Source of the DNA: Knoxdaviesia capensis
Lineage: Eukaryota > Ascomycota > Sordariomycetes > Microascales > Gondwanamycetaceae
DNA length: 64,000 nt
NCBI GenBank assembly: GCA_001510575.1
Contig: LNGK01000008.1
Location: 1,004,340 to 1,068,339, forward strand
Direction of reading: 5' to 3'
The notes beneath the pieces were generated by a model. That model worked only from the letters and a program-made list of their open reading frames with translations, did not search any database and was not told the origin of the DNA. The position numbers and the translations under genes are program-made. Of the stretch, positions 11,705 to 21,665 are shown piece by piece; position 1 is the first letter of the stretch; the number at the start of each line of letters is the position of its first letter.

Positions 11705-12398
11705 GGTAGGCCGAAGAAGCGGAAAAGGAAAGATTGATGCGAGAAGTGAGGGGATGAGCTCCCATAAACCAGACAGGCGGGATTATCTCAAAGCGGGAAT
11801 CTCTTGGTTGCTCTCCAGTCTCCACCACACGTAAGTTACTAACGTTCGTCACAAAATTTTCCAAAGCTTCCAGCCAAAAGTATTCCACCGTCATCAAGTT
11901 CGGACAGGGGCGTGTCATCAGATCAGAGGCGGCTCTTCGTCGCCGACCAAAAAACGTGAAGGCAAAATTGGCTGGTCCACATCACATCATGCTGACTTAG
12001 CCAGCCAAGTGTGGCACCGAGTTTTTCCGAGCACCTGCAAAAGGGCGCAAAAAAGTTGGGCTGCTTCTGACCAATTCTCGGGCGGTGATTGGCTGCACCA
12101 GCCACACTGTGGCTGATCCAAACCCCTGCCACTAACCTTATGTCCCTGTTAGCGTCATCAACTTTATTTTTGCAGGTTTAAGAACTTTTTTTTTTACACG
12201 GCCGCTTAAGAAGGCTCCGGCTGCATTTTTTTCTTTTTCTTTCTTTTTTCTCACTCCTTCTATTCCACGAAACTTTTTCTTCTTCCTCCTTCTTCCTCAC
12301 TCCATCCTCCTGATATTCTATCATAACTCGTTTATTCGAGCTTCTTTCTCTTTGTCCTTCTTTATTTACCCTTACATCTCTTTATTCCTTTAATCACA
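11705..12398. promoter_or_regulatory. Cytochrome c promoter and CT-rich leader
   Basis: This 694-bp interval separates the divergent 11704 gene from cytochrome c. Nearest cytochrome c it is strongly pyrimidine-rich (about 12215-12395), a usual fungal core promoter/leader. Farther up, a CCAAT at 12071-12075 is followed exactly 12 nt later by ATT (12088-12090). This fits the CSAAT-N12-RWT composite described for the CCAAT-binding complex with the iron regulator HapX in Aspergillus, whose targets include cytochrome c. A reverse CCAAT (ATTGG, 12088-12092) overlaps its end. Confidence 0.55.
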
Positions 12399-13450
12399 AT
12401 GGCTGGCGGTAGGTTCTTTCCAAAACCCCTTTTGTCTCTGTTTACCCTGTGATGTCGCATTTCCTGTCGCGATGGGCCTGCTGAGCTGGATTCCCTGATC
12501 GGCCAGATCTGGCTGTCCCGGGACGAAACACAGCCATTGAAGTTTCAGAGCTAGACATGGTGATATTGAATCCCCCGTGAACTCGTTTATCATGGCGATG
12601 CAGTCGAATTATTGTGGCCATTCTGGCATCGTTCGATCTCTGTCGTCATAGCTCCATGCGGCTTAAAGGGCACCTGCGGTATTTTGACAATACCAAAGGC
12701 GCAAACGACATCACGACACTTGCATTGCCTGAAAAACGGTTCGCGAGCTTCGACTGCGATACCAGCTTCAGAACCTCACTGGAGTGCTGTTTCGTTTGGT
12801 GCTTGACCGCATTTCCCTCGCTTCTGTGCTATCAGTCATCCTCTCAAGTGAAGAAGTCACCGAATAAAGCCACGCGACAGTGCTCGCCTCACCCAAAGTG
12901 TCGACCATTAGCTAACAACCGTCGCTTTCTTTTGCGCTCCTCCTCCAGGCGATCTCAAGAAGGGTGCCAACCTTTTCAAGACCCGGTGCGCTCAGTGCCA
13001 CACCGTTGAGAAGGACGGTGGCAACAAGACCGGCCCTGCTCTGCACGGCCTCTGGGGCCGCAAGACCGGTTCGGTCGACGGCTACGCCTACACTGATGCC
13101 AACAAGCAGAAGGGCATCACCTGGGATGACGATACTCTGGTATGTGGAACACCGCCCCTTTCCGTCTTTCCTGGCTCTCTGCGGCTGTATCATGGCTTGC
13201 GCGCATCTAGCTAACCGTTTTTCGCTCGCCGTCTGTAGTTCGCCTACCTCGAGAACCCCAAGAAGTACATCCCCGGCACCAAGATGGCCTTCGGTGGCCT
13301 GAAGAAGGAGAAGGATCGCAACGATCTGATTGCGTACGTGATCCCCAATGCATTCCCAACTGAGCTTCAGTTGTACCGCAAGATCCCCCAGCTAACAAAC
13401 AACATCTTCTTGCACATGCATACAGCTACCTCAAGGACTCCACCAAATAA
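12399..13450 (+). CDS. cycA: Cytochrome c
   Basis: Soluble haem protein of the mitochondrial intermembrane space that carries electrons from complex III to complex IV. Four exons: 12399-12408, 12949-13139, 13239-13333, 13426-13450; 106 aa. The c-type haem attachment motif CAQCH follows KKGANLFKTR. GPALHGLWGRKTG, YTDANK, NPKKYIPGTKMAFGGLKK (axial Met) and ERND-type DRNDLIAYLKDST are all present. Exon 1 is only 10 nt, encoding MAGG with a split codon. Intron 1 is unusually long (540 nt, CTAAC at 12912, CAG at 12946-12948), as seen in other filamentous fungi. The N-terminus lacks the longer extension of Aspergillus cytochrome c. Likely regulated by haem/iron through the upstream CCAAT composite (inference). 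Confidence 0.96.
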
Positions 13451-14107
13451 GCGATTTCGTCCTGCGAATCATGTACAACCACGACCAGAAAATTTAAACA
13501 ATTTCTGCTGCATTAACTTTTGGTATTGTTTTTATATACCGTTGGCGCTTGTCTTTGTGTAATATAGAGAGCCTTTTAGAGTCTTTCGGGCGGGCTTTTA
13601 TCTTTTCTTTTTTTCCTCTTTCGTTTGTATTCCATCACACTGTTTTTCACTTTTTGTTTGGACAGATATGTAGAACCTCTCCTCTTTACGTTTTTTATGG
13701 CTTCAGTTTAAACGCGCAGACGCTTGTCCGCACTTCTTTCTCAGGTGTTATATAATATTGGGTTTTGACACGGAGAAAAGCGAACGGGATACATAGAGAG
13801 CCGGTGATTTCTTGATGTTGCTGGCAGTGCTGCTTTGATTTTTGAACTCCTCTAATTCCTTTTTCGGAGCGGGTCGTTGATTCGTGATGCAAGATAAATC
13901 CAAGCTATAAAACAAGACGGAACTCCAGTTCGCAATGACGACGATAGTTCGGGGTATATGGCATAGGCGCGCATACGACGGACCGAGACTATAAAAAGGT
14001 AAAAAAAAACAAGTCTCCTTGAGACATACACAGAAGGCCATAGAACATGGCATGGAGAACACGACAGGAACGCAGATCACCATTTGCAGACGAAGCAAGC
14101 GAGCCGG
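13451..14107. other. Convergent 3' flanks of cycA and rix7
   Basis: A 657-bp interval between the stop codons of two convergent genes; it should contain both 3' UTRs. It is T-rich on + near cycA and A-rich toward rix7, consistent with poly(A) regions from both sides. I see no coding region. Confidence 0.5.
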
Positions 14108-16249
14108 TTACATCCTCTTCGCAAGCTGCAGGTACTCCGCATAGTCGTCATCCGAGACGGTGGTGACGGTGTGCTCGAGTGCGGCGTCCCAGTCGGCCGG
14201 CGTCAGCGTAGCGTCCGGGTCGTCGCGGTCGAGGCAGTGCTGCACGGCGTGCTTGAGCAGCTGGCCCAGGTCGGCGCCGCTGAAGTTCGCGCAGCGCGGG
14301 TCGCGGGCCACGGCGTCGAGGGCGGCGAGGTCGGCGGCGCCGTGGGGGTAGGTGACGCTGGAGCGGAACAGCGCCTGCAGGATGTCGACGCGCTCGGCGG
14401 CGTTGGGCAGGTTGACGAACAGGCGGGTGTCGAGGCGGCCGGGGCGCAGCATGGCGGGGTCGATCATGTCCGGGCGGTTGGTGGTGGCGATGACGAACAC
14501 GCCGGCGCGGTCCTGGCCGCCGTCGAGCTCCGTCAGGAACGTGTTGACCACGCGCGCGCCGGCCTCGGTCGACGTGTTCTCGCGCCGCGGCACCAGCGAG
14601 TCCATCTCGTCGAAGAAGAGCAGGCACGGCGCGCACAGCCGCGCCCGCGCAAACAGCTCGCGGATCTTGCGCTCCGACTCGCCGACGTACTTGTCGAGCA
14701 GCTCCGGCCCTTTGATCAGGATGAAGCTGGCCTGCGCGGCGTTCGCGATCGCCTGCGCCACCAGCGTCTTGCCGCAGCCGGGCGGGCCCCACAGGAGCAC
14801 GCCCGACGGCTTCATCACGCCGAAGCGCTTGTACTGCTCGGGGTTCTTGATCGGCATGATGATGTTGGAGATGAGCGACTTGCGCACCGTGCCCAGGCCG
14901 CCGACTTGCTCGAACGTCACGCTGGGGATGCTGCTGAACCCCTGGCGGAGGAGCTGCGGCGTGTACGTCGACATGGCGGTGTGGAAGTGGCTCATGGACA
15001 GATTTGTGGACGAGCGACTCTTGACCACGGCTTGCCGGACCAAACTGCAGAGGTCTCGCGCGACGTATCCGTGGGTACTGCTTGCGACTTCGGTGAGATC
15101 CGAGTCTGGCAGCTTGCGTTTTGTGGCGAGTGCCCTTAGGATGCTCTCACGCTGGGCCATGTCGGGGATTTTGATTTGGTACGACTGGGAGAAGAAGCCC
15201 TCTTGCAGCAGTTCCGTTGGAATAGATTCCGGGCTGTTGGTTGTTGCGACAAGAGCAACAGGTCGTTCGCGGTCCTGCGAGTTAGACAGCTGCGTCAACG
15301 CCTCGCGCAGCAGCACCGTCATGTGGCGGTCATTCGAGCCCGAGTTGCTGGTCGACTCCAGGATCTGATCCAGCTTCTCGAACATGAGAATGCTCGGCGC
15401 CACGCGCTTAGCCTCCTCCACAACCTCCATCAGCACCTTCTCGGCCTTGTCGCCGCTGAGCGCGCTGTTCCGCGGCGTTAGCAGCGGAACCTGCCACTTC
15501 GCCGCGAGGAACCGCACAACCGACCGCTTGCCGCAGCCCATCGGCCCGGACAACAGGAGTCCGCCGTTCCGGCAGTCGTCTTGCGTGTAGTCCGGGCCGA
15601 CCATGTCGGGGAATACCTCCTCTTCGAGGTGCTGCACAATATGATCGATGTTTCCCAGCACGGGTAAGTCGTCGAAGGTCTGCGATTCGAATCCTTTGCC
15701 GGCGCGCGCCTTGCGCTTGACCACGGCGTCGGGCGCCAGCGCGCCGTTAACAGCGCCAGCGGCCTCGTCTGTGGCGGCTGGCTTGGACGGCGTGTCGCCG
15801 TTGGTGTGTATCGAGCTCGACGGCGGAGGCGACTTGCCGCGGCGACGTTTCTTAGGCCGTTCGCCCGAGGACTGGTCGTCGGTCGATGGGGCCGCAGTCG
15901 ACGTGCCTAGCGGCTCGGCCTTCCAGTTCCCCACGATAGAGCGGTTCAGGTCGACGGCGTCCGCCATACTCTCAGCCGCGCGGATCTGCAGCTCCTCGTC
16001 GTCGACCGCAGCTTCATCTTTGCGGAGTTGTAGCACCCGATCGAGCGCGTCTTCGAGGGGCTTGCGTTTTAGCCGCGCGAGGTACGAGTTGGACGCCTTC
16101 ACGGCATCGTAGGCTTCGGACACCGTCAGCGGCAGTTTCGAGCCGCCGGTGCGGTCGTCTTCGAGTTTCTGCACTATTTGGTACACGTCGCGGTCGAGGG
16201 CTGAGCCCAGAGTGCGCACTCTGGGTTTGTTGAATCGCTGGGACGACAT
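14108..16249 (-). CDS. rix7: Rix7/NVL-type AAA ATPase with decayed D1
   Basis: Nucleolar AAA ATPase of the Rix7/NVL family, which extracts factors from pre-60S ribosomal particles. Single exon, 713 aa from the ATG at 16249; the frame is open 67 codons further but that part looks like UTR. The N-terminal domain (LDRDVYQIVQKLE, VSEAYDAVKASNSYLARLKRKPLEDALDRVLQ) matches the family, followed by a basic patch (RPKKRRRGK, about 131-139). D2 is intact: Walker A GPPGCGKT (488-495), LLFFDEMD Walker B (543-550), TTNRPDMIDPAMLRPGR. D1 is recognisable but eroded. Walker A reads GPMGCGKRS. The Walker B position reads ILMFEK (287-292), lacking the D-E pair. The SGESE sensor-side motif and the ERRIVAQLL segment are absent. 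Homologs I know keep an active D1, so this is odd. The frame has no breaks. Confidence 0.85.
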   Translation of the reverse strand: MSSQRFNKPRVRTLGSALDRDVYQIVQKLEDDRTGGSKLPLTVSEAYDAVKASNSYLARLKRKPLEDALDRVLQLRKDEAAVDDEELQIRAAESMADAVDLNRSIVGNWKAEPLGTSTAAPSTDDQSSGERPKKRRRGKSPPPSSSIHTNGDTPSKPAATDEAAGAVNGALAPDAVVKRKARAGKGFESQTFDDLPVLGNIDHIVQHLEEEVFPDMVGPDYTQDDCRNGGLLLSGPMGCGKRSVVRFLAAKWQVPLLTPRNSALSGDKAEKVLMEVVEEAKRVAPSILMFEKLDQILESTSNSGSNDRHMTVLLREALTQLSNSQDRERPVALVATTNSPESIPTELLQEGFFSQSYQIKIPDMAQRESILRALATKRKLPDSDLTEVASSTHGYVARDLCSLVRQAVVKSRSSTNLSMSHFHTAMSTYTPQLLRQGFSSIPSVTFEQVGGLGTVRKSLISNIIMPIKNPEQYKRFGVMKPSGVLLWGPPGCGKTLVAQAIANAAQASFILIKGPELLDKYVGESERKIRELFARARLCAPCLLFFDEMDSLVPRRENTSTEAGARVVNTFLTELDGGQDRAGVFVIATTNRPDMIDPAMLRPGRLDTRLFVNLPNAAERVDILQALFRSSVTYPHGAADLAALDAVARDPRCANFSGADLGQLLKHAVQHCLDRDDPDATLTPADWDAALEHTVTTVSDDDYAEYLQLAKRM

Positions 16250-16484
16250 TCTAGGACGGAGGGAGGAGGGACAGGACCCGGCGAGACATCTGAATAGTCT
16301 GTCGGCTGTTGTGGGAGTGGTATGAAGATTGAGATGAAGTTGATAGATAGGGGGAAGTGCAGAAATCGAAGAATCAAACTGGCCTGCAAAAATATGCTCT
16401 TGACTAAGAGTTAGAGGAGAAAGATGAGAAGAGGAAAGAAAATCAGTCATGGGTTAGAGAGAGTCAGGTAGTGTAGTGGCGGGG

Positions 16485-16504
16485 NNNNNNNNNNNNNNNN
16501 NNNN
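16485..16504. other. Assembly gap (20 N) beside a poly-T run
   Basis: Twenty Ns are followed at once by 28 T (16505-16532). The gap sits in the intergenic region upstream of both rix7 and vps20. A homopolymer probably stopped the assembly, and 20 N may be a placeholder length, so distances across it are uncertain. Apart from this, the interval 16250-16805 shows promoter-like sequence and no gene. Confidence 0.95.
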
Positions 16505-16805
16505 TTTTTTTTTTTTTTTTTTTTTTTTTTTTGTCTGCGTTGCGATCTCGAAGCGCATCTGATAAGCCCGATAAGGCACCAGCTGTCAGCAGCTGCCACC
16601 ACTCCCTGATTAACCACCCAAAAGTCCGGGCTTCGTTTCAGTGACGTTTTTCCCTGTCAGTTGGCGGTTTTGAGGAACATGCCGCAGAACCTCAACGTTT
16701 ATCTTGCATGTTCATTTTCGCAACTCTCACTTCTTTGACCTCCCTCACCGTCATTTTCAACAGAAGGGCCAAAGCCGCTTATATTTCCACACAAATCTAC
16801 ACACC

Positions 16806-17831
16806 ATGGGGGCAAACTCAAGTCGGGTGACCGCCCAAGATAAGTACGTTGTTCTCTTTGTTTGTTGTTTTGCCCATGTGCCCCTCCGTTATCCTTTATC
16901 TGCGCCGTTTGGTGCGAGATAGAGCTTGAGCGTGCTTATCGCGACATCCGGACTCGGCGGACTGCCGACCAGCGAGCGGGGCCCGTGAAACGCCGGCAAA
17001 CAACACCGGACAACAGGCATTTCCCCGGTTGCGTCTCTTTGCTGGGCCATGCCGTGACCGTGCGAGTGAGAAACTGACTTCCGGGCTGTGGCCGCCCCCC
17101 CCCTCCTCGCTGGGGAGGGCTGACCACGTGCCTCTCCACCCACCAGGGCGATCCTCGAAATGAAGCTGCAGCGCGACAAGCTGCACCAGTACCAGAAGCG
17201 CATCACGGTGCTGACGGCAAAGGAGACCGACATCGCGAAGCAGATGCTGGCCAAGGGCGACAAGCAGCGCGCGCTGCTGGCGCTGCGGCGCAAGAAGTAC
17301 CAGGAGTCGCTGCTGTCCAAGACCGACGCCCAGCTCGAGCAGCTCGAGCAGCTGACCGCCAACGTCGAGTTCGCGCTGATCCAGAAGGACGTGGTGTTTG
17401 GCCTGCAGCAGGGCACGCGCGTGCTGCACGACATCCACGCCGAGATGGGCGGCATCGAGCATGTCGAGAAGCTCATGGGCGAGTCGGCGGATGCGATTGC
17501 CTACCAGCGGGTTTGTGCCGCCCTCCCCCCGGAACTTGGCGGAGCTGTTGTATCGATGCTGCGGGCTTGTCCTTAAACGCTAACTGTTTTGCTTCTGCTT
17601 GTGCCCCCCCCCCAACTGTAGGAAGTCAGCGAGCTGCTCGGCGGAAAGATCACCAACCAGGACGAAGACGAAGTCGAAGAAGAACTCGCGGCCCTCGAAG
17701 CCGAGCTGGCCCCGCCTGCACCGGCCCTCACGCTGCCGAAAGTCCCGCAGGACAGACTGCCCGCTATACACAACGACGCAGAGGTCGACGCCGAGCCGGC
17801 GACAGCTGCAAGGACAGCGTTACCTGCGTGA
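16806..17831 (+). CDS. vps20: ESCRT-III subunit Vps20 (CHMP6)
   Basis: Snf7-family protein that links ESCRT-II to ESCRT-III on endosomes during multivesicular-body sorting. Three exons: 16806-16843, 17147-17510, 17622-17831; 203 aa. It starts MGANSS, a consensus N-myristoylation site expected of Vps20. Then comes the basic first helix (ILEMKLQRDKLHQYQKRI), the KGDKQRALLALRRKKYQE hairpin typical of ESCRT-III, and an acidic C-terminal half (DEDEVEEELAALEAEL) with the MIM-like helix. Exon 1 stops after 38 nt, splitting the Lys codon (DK/AILEM), and intron 1 is 303 nt. The second intron has a weak GTTTGT donor and a C-rich end CTGTAG, but the frame joins cleanly (YQR-EVSELLGGKI). Confidence 0.93.
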
Positions 17832-18520
17832 TCGTTTCGTGTGCTTTCAAGGCATATACGTCATTGTTTCTCGGTCAATACTTGCGGTTCTTGTCCGTGG
17901 CGTTCTGAATCTTTCTTTTCCTATCTCCTGGCTGAATCCGACTCACTGGAATACAAGCCAATATAAAGGCTTTTATTCCCCCATCACGACGACGAAATAT
18001 TATCTTGGCATATATCGGACGTTTATTATTTTCTTTTTCCACTTTCGCCTCTTTTTTTGCTTTCTTCCTTTTCTGATTCGTATATGACGATGGCACGGAG
18101 TTCGGGCAGCATGCACATATTTTGCCTCACGCGAATTCCCCTTTCTTTTCCCGGAAACTCATAGCAAGACATGAGTTTTTTGAGCCCAGTATCATTGTTT
18201 CTAATTCGGTTTCGGTTGCTCGTTTTTTTCCTGTTTCGTTCTGCTGGGACTTGTGTGTTTGATTTCGATTTTTTCTCTCGTATTTAGAATAGAAGTAAGT
18301 CATGGACATGGCGGCTGTTTTCTTCACGATCTCCAACAACATGAGCTGTCTATTTAGCGCTTTTTCACTTTGCTTGTTCTTGCCACTGGGGAGGTTATAT
18401 ATTCTGGCATGACTTGCATGACTTATTATACTGCTTATTCGCTCTTGGAATAGACATGCTCTTGAAAGAGGATTTCCACCACTCGCACACTGTATGTTCT
18501 CTATGCACCCGTGTTTTCGA
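17832..18520. other. Convergent 3' region vps20 / UstYa gene
   Basis: A 689-bp interval between two convergent genes. It is T-rich on + for most of its length with short A/T tracts. I see no coding region or RNA gene; it likely contains both 3' UTRs. Confidence 0.45.
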
Positions 18521-19667
18521 CTACGGCGTATATGGCAAGATGGAGCCCTGCTCGGGAGGCTGGAGGAAGTCTGTCGGGACCTTGTCGGGGGGAGCGGCCT
18601 GGAACCAAGGATGTTAGTGGAAGTGATGCGCATAGCGTGGAGAGGGGGTGTGTACCTGGATGTCCAGTGCATACTTGCGGATGGAGTCGAAGCTTTTACA
18701 CTTGTGGAGTGTGTTGAAATCCGGGAACGTTGCCGGGTGTTCGAGATTGTACCAGACTTGGCCCATCAGACCGGTATCGGCGTTGCACATGAGGACTTGA
18801 CGCAGGGTATCGACACAATGGGCTGGCACAGCAAGGAATCAGCAGATATTTGGCGTGTTTCGGGGCTTGTCTACCGCACGTACTGATGTGAAGCTTGAGA
18901 ATAGTCTCGTCGTTGTGGAATGCCGAGTGTTGTTCGGCCTTGTAGTATTCGTAGTTGAAGTACAGGCCTTTCCGCACCAGGTTCTGAGCAATTCGGTAGT
19001 ATCAGTTTAACACGGGACTTAACTGACAGGACGATGTGTGAGTGAGGCCAGAGACTTACGAGGCAGTGAAGGTGATGCATCCCCTCGACATTGACCATGA
19101 ATCCACCGCCGTACTTCTCGTTGCGGCGCACGTGGTGCATCGAGAGCCCGCTCTTTATGGCGTCGTCTTCCGAGACAATCCCCGGACGAGCTGCTCTCAC
19201 CGCAACATCAGCACAATGGAATTTCGATGCAACAGCGAACAAAGTGGAGGCACGCCAAACCTTCGATCCCCAGTTCCTCCCACGCGGCATCGACTTCGGG
19301 GGATGCCGGCCGGCGATACACCGATTCCTGGAAGAACGACCCGTTGAACCGCTTCAGACTGTAGTGTATGTGGGCGGTATCAAGGAGCGCAGCTGCAGGA
19401 CACGTAGTTGTAAGTACAAGTCCCCAGCCACATGCACGAAAAGGGAGGGACACGCCACTGACACGGCCGGGTGGTGTGCCGCGCACACCGATCGTCAAGG
19501 TCCACGCTGCACACGCCGGCAACGAACCCAAGGATCACAGCAACGCAGCAGACCGCCACCAGCCCCAAGTGCTGGGGGACGGAGCGCTCCCACCGGTGGG
19601 TCCACGATTCGGGGTGCGATGGCAGCCCGAGTTGGTGGTACGGCGTTGTTTGCGGTCTGTTTGTCAT
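18521..19667 (-). CDS. UstYa-family (DUF3328) oxidase-like protein
   Basis: Six exons: 19667-19454, 19392-19261, 19190-19060, 18983-18884, 18822-18656, 18598-18521; 273 aa. UstYa/DUF3328 proteins are fungal membrane proteins that catalyse oxidative cyclisation, chlorination or related steps in ustiloxin-type RiPP and other peptide pathways. Visible here are one N-terminal membrane span (about 33-55), then SPxL-like WPALLDTAHIHYSLKRFNGSFF, EKYGGGFMVNVEGMHHLHCL and HITHCVDTLRQVLMCNAD. These last two carry the paired HxxHC-type motifs (HHLHC, THC) thought to bind metal. Splice joins are forced by frame and all restore family spacing. Donors at introns 1 and 2 are weak (GTGTCC, GTTTGG), so those borders are the least certain. 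No precursor-peptide gene with tandem repeats is visible nearby. Confidence 0.88.
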
Positions 19668-20343
19668 CGTGGCTTGAAATGACAGAGAATAAAAAGGCTT
19701 GTGTATATATTCAAGGAAAATATAAGAACGAAAAGGAAAATGGTGCGGAGAGTTTAAGGTATCACGGAGAGTTACAAGAGGCGTCAGTTGACCATGACAT
19801 GTTGGTAGCGAAAAGGAGGAAAGTCCCGCTTAAACCGCCTTTCACCCAGCAGGCAAACGCAACGCAAAGATACGGGGAAGGAGCAGCGGAGTGACACACG
19901 TTGTGTCACCGGGAAGGAGCGCTTGGCCACAAGATCAGTTTGCGGCGGTGGCGTTTGATATGAAGTCAGGTGGACGTAGCCGGTGATACACGAAACAAGA
20001 GCACGCAGATAACGACAGGGCAAACACGCTCACTTCACGTTGAGTCAGGATCACGACGCTGCTGTGGTCGGCTGTTGAAACTGCGAGTTGCTGGCCCGAC
20101 ATGTGGGTATCACGACATATGCACAAGGGGCCTGACTGCAGGACTTTGGGGAATCATGATGCCATCATCGTGAAATTGTGTGGATTTGCTGGTATCTACC
20201 GGATTCATGAATGGAGAAAGGCCGTGGCTAGCTCGTGAACGGACGTGAACAAGAGAGGAAAGGAGAAAAGACAAACGGAGTGAATTGGCGCAAAGCTAAA
20301 ACAGAAAAAAGAAAAAGAAAGAAAGAAAAGAAAGATGCCCCGC
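19668..20343. other. Interval between dehydrogenase and UstYa gene
   Basis: A 676-bp interval between two genes on the minus strand, so it holds the 3' UTR of the dehydrogenase and the promoter of the UstYa gene. A short A/G-rich run (about 20300-20335) precedes the dehydrogenase stop. I find no supported coding frame. The 267-aa open frame on + that overlaps its left side is a shadow of the UstYa exons. Confidence 0.45.
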
Positions 20344-21665
20344 CTACTTCTGGACCAGATACTGCAGATTCACGGGGGTGATGGCTTCCCCTTCATCGAG
20401 CACAGTCATGATGTTGCGCATCGACAGCTCCTCAAAGCCACGGTGGGTGTCCAGCGTGCCGCCGGCGTTATGGCAGGTGACCATCAGCTTGGAGGTGGCC
20501 AGCTTGAGTAACCGCGGGTGGATGTTCGGCTCGCTGTAGTGCACATCGATGGCCGCAGCCGACAGCACGCCGGACTCGAGCGCATCCGCCAGCGCCTCCT
20601 CGTCGACCAGGCTGCCGCGGGCCACATTGACGAAGCGCGAGCCGGGCTTGAACCACGCGAGGGACTCCGTGGTGAGCACCTTGCCGGACGCCGGGATGCA
20701 CAGCACGGCGCAGTCGCACGCGGCCAGCAGGGCCGGCAGCGAGGCGTGGTAGGTGGCGCCCAGCGCGTGCTCGACGGCGGCGGGCTTGCGGATGACGTCG
20801 AAGTAGTGGATGGCCATGCCGAAGCCCAGGCCGCAGCGCTTGGCGATCTGCTGGCCAATGTTGCCGAAGCCGATCAGGCCGAGCGCCTGGCCGCGCAGGT
20901 TGCGCGACTGCATGGTTGCGTCCTTGTGGCACGCGGCGAAGCTGGCGGCGTCGCCCGACGCGGCGGCGGTGATGCACCATGAGAGGTGGCGGAAGGTCGA
21001 GATGATCATGGCGACGCCGAAGTCGGCGACCGCCTCGGCGGCGGCCACGCCGGAGTTGCAGTAGATGATTCCTAGAGGTCGATAATACGTTAGGGGAGAC
21101 GGACCTCGATACCGATAGTGGATTAAGTCTCTTTTGGGTAACAGATAGAGAACGTAAGAAGAAATGAGTGAGACATACCCTTCTCGCCCAGAAGTTTGGT
21201 GTCCGCCCAGTCAAAGCCAGCGCCGGCACTGGCAAACACCTGCACGGACGGGGGCAGCAGCGAAATCAATTCAGCGTCCCACTGGCCCATCTCGCCGCCG
21301 GTTCCCCAGAACGGACGGAAGATGGCGTGAAAATCGCCCCAGCGACGCTCGGTCAGCGCGGCGATAAACTCCGGCCGCTGGCGTTCGGGAGTGGACGGGC
21401 GGATGATCTCGCACTGGGAGGCAAAAGCGGCGTAGGTCTCGTGGTTGTACTTGATGGGATCGCCGATGTGCAGCACGCGGGGTTTCGCGGGCGCGGCGGG
21501 CGCGGCGGCGGGCTTGTCCCGGCCGGGCGAGAACATGTGGGGCAGGTTGGGGATGTAGTGAAGGCCGGACAGGTCGGGGCCGGGCCGCGGATCGGGCGAG
21601 CTGGAGCGGGGGGTGGTTGCGGCGGGGGTGCTCGCCGGAACCGGGGTGTTGTACGGATCAGCCAT
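20344..21665 (-). CDS. D-2-hydroxyacid dehydrogenase, NAD(P)-binding
   Basis: Two exons, 21665-21179 and 21071-20344, encode 404 aa; the intron has GTATGT, CTAAC and TAG. The C-terminal half is a Rossmann domain with GFGNIG (230-235). The catalytic triad of the D-isomer family is complete: Arg in NVARGSLVDEEAL (R314), Glu in SEPNIHP (E343) and His in CHNAGGT (H363). Enzymes of this family reduce 2-oxo acids such as glyoxylate, hydroxypyruvate or mandelate-type substrates to D-hydroxy acids. The HNAGGT active-site context resembles fungal glyoxylate reductase/mandelate-dehydrogenase-like members, but substrate cannot be read from sequence. The first about 65 residues are a Pro/Ala-rich, disordered-looking extension. 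Same strand as the UstYa gene, with 676 bp between. Confidence 0.92.

Noticed and set aside
14084..15368. Long + strand frames of 351 and 338 codons
   Set aside because: They are shadows of the G/C-rich third positions of rix7 on the other strand.
16250..16450. 67-codon upstream extension of rix7
   Set aside because: The sequence lacks family similarity; MSSQRFNKPRVRTLGSALDRDVY is the natural start.
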